Shown here: positions 9,958 to 14,649 of the stretch, in pieces
How the letters are laid out: the number at the start of each line of letters is the position of its first letter
Numbering within the stretch: the stretch's first letter is position 1
NCBI GenBank assembly: GCA_000787465.1
Contig: JSYX01000701.1
Span: 1 to 14,649 of the forward strand
From: Thermomucor indicae-seudaticae
Taxonomy: Eukaryota; Mucoromycota; Mucoromycetes; Mucorales; Lichtheimiaceae
Direction: 5' to 3'
DNA: 14,649 nucleotides
Notes under the pieces: generated by a model
Told to the model about the DNA's origin: nothing
Seen by the model: only the letters and a program-made list of their open reading frames with translations
The model's database searches: none
Translations under genes and position numbers: made by a program

Positions 9958-12325
9958 TTATTTTTGGGACTCCTCCTGCTGCTTTTTAGCTGATCGTATC
10001 TCCTCCAAAAGCGCTTTGCCCATTTCATGGCGCTGTTACATGATAATTTCGCCAGTAAGAGCCATAGTTCCTTGCAGTGTTTTTCATTATCAGAACTCAC
10101 TTCATAGTCATAATACAAAACTGCTTTTGCATGCTTCTCCGCTTCATTCCAATTAGACCGCGACATATTGTACCTTGCGAGAAATAGCCTGGCCTCTACG
10201 ACTTCATCTGACTTTTGCTGCAAATACAAATCTTAACACTTGCAGCGCCGCCAAGTCTTTTTGTTTCTCTTACCATATCACTCGGGCAGTTTTGCAATGC
10301 TGTCTCGTAATACCTTGCCGCTGTATCTATCCGGGACATCTTTTCGAATATTCTTGCCAGCTGAACCATCTCTCTATGTCCTTCGGTCTCACAGCTTGCT
10401 GCGCGTTTCAAGCATCGGATCGCTTCATCATCCCGGTGTAACAGCTTGTAGCAATCAGCCAGCGCCTGCCACATGCGAGGATCATTCGGTCTACCGCGCA
10501 GAATGTTAATCATAATTAATTAGATAAACCTTATCTATTATTTTGTTACCGAATCTCTGTCGCTTTTCGGTAATAATAGGAGGCAAAATGTGGTAAATGC
10601 AAGATTTCGTATGCTTGCCCCAAGCCATACCATGCACGATAATCACGACTGCTCAAGTCTATTTAATTGTGGTTATTATGCATTCGATTGGTTATCCGGG
10701 ATTTTTGATTACTTACTGAGCGCTCTCCGATAGCATTCAATAGCCGCGTTGGCATTCTTCATTTCAATATAATCATGACCAAGAAGCGTCCAGGCCAGAT
10801 GATAGCTGCGGTTGAGTTTCAAGGCTCGTTTAAAGTATTCCACTGATTCAGCCATCTTGCCTGTCACGCTGTAATAATTTGCTGGCGATACTAAATTAAA
10901 ATGAAAAGCTTTCGTGGTAAAATTCATGCAGTTTATATTACCAACAATAAAGCAAGTTTCAGGGCGGTACTTGTCGATCCGTACACACCTGTGTGCGAGC
11001 ACGCTAATTTCCGGCAGTGCACCTTTAAGGTATAGAACATTAGAATATGTGTCCATATCCTCCAGCCGATAAGGGTTCTCCTTGTGCATTTCAGCAAACA
11101 ATTTCTCGGCTTCGTTATAGTCTTTTTAAAAGACATTAATACCAGTTGGTAACATATGTGAAATTAGTATCATTACCCTTCAATTCATAGTATGCTGTAG
11201 CTTGCTGGGATCTGATATACATGCTCTTGGGGAACCAAGGTGCCAGGTTCTTTATGATATCCCAAAAGGTTTCGGGTCTTGAATGGAGCTCGACCGCAAC
11301 AGTTGCCAAAAAGAAGTCCTTCATGATACTGTCTGGCATTTGTGCCTCCAAGGTTAACCGCAGGTCATAAAACTAGCATACAAGTGAGTCGCGTATCCAA
11401 AAGGGAAGAAGCAAGTATAATACATTTTTCTTGGTTATGACCAAAGTGCTTAGTTCCATCCATGCAGACCAGTTGTACTCATACTTTTTTACGGACTCCA
11501 ACAAGACCGCAGCAGCCTCCGTACTGGACCCAGACTTCCGAAGTACGACACCGTATCTACACGTCATAGGTAGGTGGGTTGCTCCTCCTATCGCTGCAAA
11601 AATCCGATACTTACAAGTATAAGCAGAAAGCATCCAACTCCTTTTTTGCATACAGAGCTGATAACTCTTGCTTGAGGTCATTTAATTCTGCATTTTCAGC
11701 AGACAAGTTTTCGGAAGCACCTGCCACACAACATGAGCTGTGTCTCTCACTTTATATCTCTTTCATATACTACCTAGGATATCTTGGGTGTGTTCCTCTT
11801 TCCGTTTTTCGCCCGTCTATTGGTGAAAACCGTTATTTTTTTTTGTTTAGCCTGTTCGCGGTACCGTTATCTACCAAATATTTTGCATAAAGACGAAGAA
11901 AGCGAAGTTTTGGTGCCGAGTATCCAGACAAGATAAACGCGACATTGTCATATTGTCGCAGTTGAAAGAGGGCCTTGGCGTATTGATACTTGTTGTATTC
12001 TTTTTCGGTCAGAGGCGGTAATGAAGCTTCGTAATCGGTATAGGTAACTGCTGTGACAGCTGCATTTTCTTTATTGGATGTAAAGTTTGGCGAAGGATCC
12101 AAAGTCTCGTCCCTGATGCCGTCCAGGATCTCGGCTGCCCTGAGAGATCCGATAATTGTAGCTCAAAACGAACGCGACAGAGTGCTGGATTTACCATTTC
12201 GTAGCGTTGTACAAGCATCGTTCGGAGCAAACAAGCAAAGCCTGCTGCAATTGCCTCTTGAAGGATTTTAGTTTTGCAATGTCGACTTGGTTTTGTTCAG
12301 CAGTGGGTCCAGCTGGCTTTTGCAT
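9958..12325 (-). CDS. cdc23: Anaphase-promoting complex subunit CDC23/APC8 (TPR protein)
   Basis: A TPR scaffold subunit of the APC/C ubiquitin ligase that drives the metaphase-anaphase transition. Eleven exons in transcript order: 12325-12195, 12139-11865, 11720-11615, 11556-11424, 11372-11177, 11121-10942, 10881-10717, 10658-10550, 10490-10274, 10217-10101 and 10032-9958; all phases agree and give 567 residues (human CDC23 has 597). Landmarks match the human protein in order: CLYNATKWAAE, KLRFLRLYAKYL, FCLYLYGVVLRK, ENPYRLEDMDTYSNVLYLK, YFKRALKLNRSYHLAWTLLG, EMKNANAAIECYRRAL, RDYRAWYGLGQAYEIL and RPNDPRMWQALADCYK. Each repeat has the TPR pattern of small and aromatic residues. One intron (11721-11864, 144 bases) is much longer than the rest. 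In the motif IVGNYY the Gly is Ala here. The stop lies 69 bases from the SPA2 start. Confidence 0.95.
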
Positions 12326-12427
12326 AATTATTGAAGAAACTTTGCGCGGTTCCCCGCCTTGAGTAACAATTTTTTTGTGCCACCGAATACGTGGCTAATT
12401 CAATGCAGCCATCTAAAAAGCGTTCAG

Positions 12428-12673
12428 CTAGAGAAGCGTTGTAAATCCCAATACGACTGTCGATAAGTTAGAAGGTTGCTGCAAACATGGAGAAGCCATA
12501 TCGATTGTGCTCTCTTCCAATTCTCGTCTATCTATTGGTTGTTGGCAAAGTTCAACCCAGTCTGGCCACAGATAGGTGTCTCTTTTTTTAATCCATAACA
12601 ATTGTCGTAGAGGATTTGTTCTTTTCGACATGTTAGTATCACTGCTCGTATCTGGTCCGAAAATTATTATCAT
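12428..12673 (-). CDS. Hypothetical open frame, unrecognised
   Basis: An 81-codon frame starting ATG at 12673, with a second ATG at 12631 giving MSKRTNPLRQLLWIKKRDTY. It is rich in Trp, Gln and Leu and ends VVLGFTTLL. It lies about 100 bases upstream of the CDC23 start on the same strand. I see no domain or signal. It could be an exon of a small gene, part of the CDC23 leader, or chance. Confidence 0.2.
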   Translation of the reverse strand: MIIIFGPDTSSDTNMSKRTNPLRQLLWIKKRDTYLWPDWVELCQQPIDRRELEESTIDMASPCLQQPSNLSTVVLGFTTLL

Positions 12674-12687
12674 CTAGCAGAAGCATC

Positions 12688-12717
12688 TTTCTTACTACTA
12701 GCAGGTTTCTTACTACT
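12688..12717. repeat. Short tandem duplication
   Basis: TTTCTTACTACT occurs at 12688-12699 and again at 12706-12717, an 18-base period. Read on the minus strand the repeat encodes SSKKPASSKK. Confidence 0.7.
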
Positions 12718-12907
12718 GATTGTATGCCCCTCTTTTTCTTTTGGCTTTGTTCTGCTAATAAAGCCAGCCCCACTTTTATTAGTAACATTTCTTTACAATG
12801 ACTCCATACAAGATATCACCCTATTAGACTTATTTTTCAGCATTGGCCTTTTGTAGCTTCAAGTAGAGGCAGTTCACGTTACCTTTAAAGGAGAGTACCC
12901 CGTTGTT

Positions 12908-12922
12908 CCGTCGTAGCGACGG
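12908..12922. other. Perfect inverted repeat (hairpin) in a GC-rich island
   Basis: CCGTCG, a TAG loop, then CGACGG. It lies about 110 bases past the end of the shifted Fanzor-like frame, in a local GC-rich stretch within AT-rich DNA. Structure is seen directly; any function is unknown. Confidence 0.6.
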
Positions 12923-13031
12923 AGGCCAGCCCACGCAGCTGTGATTGCTCGCAGCGTTCTGTGGAAGTCGTGCACCTGACGACTGAAGTCAATCGCCTCG
13001 CAAAACATTTAAAACTCCCGTATCAGCCTTC

Positions 13032-14517
13032 TTACCTGTTACCGGTGACGTTGGCTTTTGGTATTAATCCAGCATTTGAATGACTGGGGTTGGAAGGAGG
13101 CAACGTTACTCTCTCTGGGGAGAAAAGGTTGCTTATACCTGCTATTGCGATAGCCAGAGCCGCCTGTACATCACGGTTCTGTCTGACATGAGTGGCCTGC
13201 TTTCACTGCTACACAATCCGGATTTGCACACTGGGACATTCCATTGACCTTGACTGTGTACCATTTCCTTTCCCGCTTGCGTCTGGCTTTTGGGTGAATG
13301 ATACGTTTGAAACAGAAGACGCAGGTTTGGGAGCTGTTATATTCATTCACGATCGCGACCGGCGCGTATCGCATATGGATTCTTCTCAGCTCCTTTCCCC
13401 CACGTTTCGAGTGGCCCTTGATCCGGCTACCAACGGCAGTCCCTTGGTTGCCGATGCACAGTAGTGGTAGAACTTTCTTGGAATGATTGGTCTTCTTTAC
13501 TTCGGCCATGACAGTCGCTCGTTCCTTTGCTGCGACCAGATCGTATGCCTTTTTTGTTTTGTATTCTGGAATTCTCTTTTCCTCTTGTGCACGTTTGCTG
13601 TGGTAAAAGTTGCGAAGCGTTGCTCTCGAGTCTCGTTGCACCTGAAACATACTAAGTGGATTGCACAAGACATAAATAGAGATTGAAAAATATACCTGCT
13701 GCGCTTTGATTATGTCATCTATTGTTAGTGCCCTTGTTATGGGTGTTTCGCTTAGCCGTTCCTCAACAGCTTGCACTTCCGGTACCGCCTATATGGAGAT
13801 CGATTAAAGATGTTCTGGTATTTATGAAGCATTATACGGTACCCTTTTTCTTCGTTCGCGTTTCCGCCTTATACCCCTAGCACCACTTATCTCGTCTAAC
13901 TGTTGTGCGATTATCCTCACTGCGTCCGGTAAATATAGCGTGCCATCCGACGGTGGGGATGGGCTAGTGTTGTTTGCATCAGACTCTGTCTTGTGGTATT
14001 GGTCTAGATGGAACTGTGCTCTTTCAGGCGTAACAGGGACGGTCGTCGACATCACACGTAATCCATAGTCGGTTCCTGCGAACGTTATAAGCTTGTTCTT
14101 ATCGTCCTCGGTAATCTTCAATAACTTGGATATGTCCATCCGTTCTACTGCATCTTCACAACCGGGCTTCTCCCAGTCGTCCGGTACGCAGGTTTCAGGT
14201 ACACCACTCTGTTTATCTTTTTTTTAACTGGCGCCGTCTTCGTGTCTCCTTCCAGTTTCTAATAACGATTTAGCAAGACAATAATCAGATAGAGGTCTGG
14301 TCAAAAACCTATGCTCCTCTTTTTTAATCTCAATTTTCTTGATTTTTGCCTTAACAAACCATCCTGAAATGTTGACCACATAAGCTTTAGCATATATTCT
14401 TTTGCATACTAAAGCTCTTGAAGCGTTTCAAATAGTTTACAACAGACTTCGTATAGTAGGGAAAATCAAGGGTCTAAAAAACACAGAAGAAGTCGGGGTT
14501 TAAATAGCAAAATTACG
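13032..14517 (-). pseudogene. Fanzor-like (eukaryotic TnpB) RuvC nuclease gene, apparently broken
   Basis: Eukaryotic relatives of IS200/IS605 TnpB are RNA-guided nucleases found in fungal transposons. Pieces in transcript order: an open exon ending at 14517; 14473-14410 (DFPYYTKSVVNYLKRFKSF); 14363-13843; 13788-13696; 13641-13171; then a shifted frame, about 13178-13032. Introns of 43, 46, 54 and 54 bases are GT-AG with fitting phases. RuvC-I is LITFAGTDYGLRVMSTTV. GTAVGSRIKGHSKRGGKELR precedes VNEYNSSQTCVFC, which begins the zinc ribbon; its second half is QCANPDC. RuvC-III is NRDVQAALAIAIAG. Two lesions are seen: an in-frame TAA at 14224-14226 beside eight A, and a one-base frame change between AGHS and NRDV, so the original frame stops at 13171. 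The true 5' end may lie beyond the window. Either a decayed element or sequence errors would explain the breaks. Confidence 0.75.
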
Positions 14518-14649
14518 CTGTGCAGTTGTCCTGTATCTTCTGCAGCCCATGTGGAATCCTCAGCCGTTTATTTCTGATTTTAGAATATGACGGCATTCTG
14601 TGCCGTGCGTTCCCCAATGGCAGAGGCCTTAGTAAGAAGCCTGCGGGAG
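14518..14649 (-). other. Possible upstream exon of the Fanzor-like gene, running off the window
   Basis: On the minus strand one frame reads WAAEDTGQLHS up to a GTAATT donor at 14516 and joins in phase 0 to the exon starting at 14473, but a TAA closes it a few codons further upstream. Another frame starts with ATG, reads MPSYSKIRNKRLRIPHGLQK and then IQDNCTA, and does not join in phase. Neither is certain. Confidence 0.3.

Larger units (their letters stand above)
12326..13031. other. Region between CDC23 and the Fanzor-like locus; no recognised gene
   Basis: About 700 bases. The right end of the CDC23 promoter lies here. Several minus-strand stretches look coding but fit no family: 12428-12673, a Lys/Ser-rich tail at about 12673-12808 (KKPASSKKDASAR before a stop), and about 12874-12982. 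The last could be joined to the Fanzor-like gene by a 53-base GTAAGA...TTCAG intron. Also present are an 18-base tandem duplication and a GC-rich hairpin. This may be the decayed flank of a mobile element. Confidence 0.4.

Noticed and set aside
9891..10100. Uninterrupted continuation of CDC23 through 10100 to 9891 (ending PLFFHSFFSW)
   Set aside because: A GTGAGT...AACAG intron (10033-10100) joins YYDYE to RHEMGKALLEEIR and ends QQEESQK, which fits a CDC23 C-terminus; the read-through is intron sequence and then a shifted frame.
14174..14363. A 50-base intron (GTTTTT...TTATTAG) in the Fanzor-like gene that would reach another frame before the A run
   Set aside because: The splice phases do not lead into the RuvC-I frame, and the resulting frame stops within about 15 codons.

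Overview
The window is nuclear DNA from a fungus, most likely an early-diverging, Mucorales-type one. Coding regions are broken by many short GT-AG introns (mostly about 45-75 bases). Intergenic gaps are very small. The protein set is fungal: RAD6, a polarisome SPA2 with Spa2-homology repeats, APC/C subunit CDC23/APC8, and mitoribosomal mS35. All exon maps were built by hand from splice sites, reading phase and family similarity; no search was run.

Layout, left to right. 1-235: an open frame on + that enters from outside the window and is unrecognised. 544-1771 (+): glucose-6-phosphate 1-epimerase, 7 exons. 1997-2904 (+): the ER cargo receptor SURF4/Erv29, 2 exons. 3017-3689 (-): the spliceosomal CCDC12/Cwf18 protein, 4 exons, sharing a divergent promoter region with 4059-4767 (+), the ubiquitin-conjugating enzyme RAD6/UBC2, 5 exons including one of 12 bases. 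5353-6118 (+): a sulfotransferase-like P-loop protein. Its stop lies 39 bases from that of 6158-6923 (-), mitochondrial ribosomal protein mS35. 7065-9888 (-): SPA2, about 12 exons. 9958-12325 (-): CDC23/APC8, 11 exons, ending only 69 bases upstream of the SPA2 start. These are housekeeping genes with no common pathway.

The right end differs. From 12326 to 13031 no gene is recognised, although several minus-strand stretches look coding. From about 13032 to 14517 (-) lies a TnpB-like nuclease gene of the eukaryotic Fanzor type. A RuvC-I motif, a zinc ribbon and an Asn-Arg-Asp RuvC-III motif are visible across spliced exons. The frame is broken twice: an in-frame TAA upstream of RuvC-I, and a one-base frame change just before the RuvC-III aspartate. 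It is probably a decayed or sequence-damaged copy of a mobile RNA-guided nuclease, and it is the most interesting part of the window.
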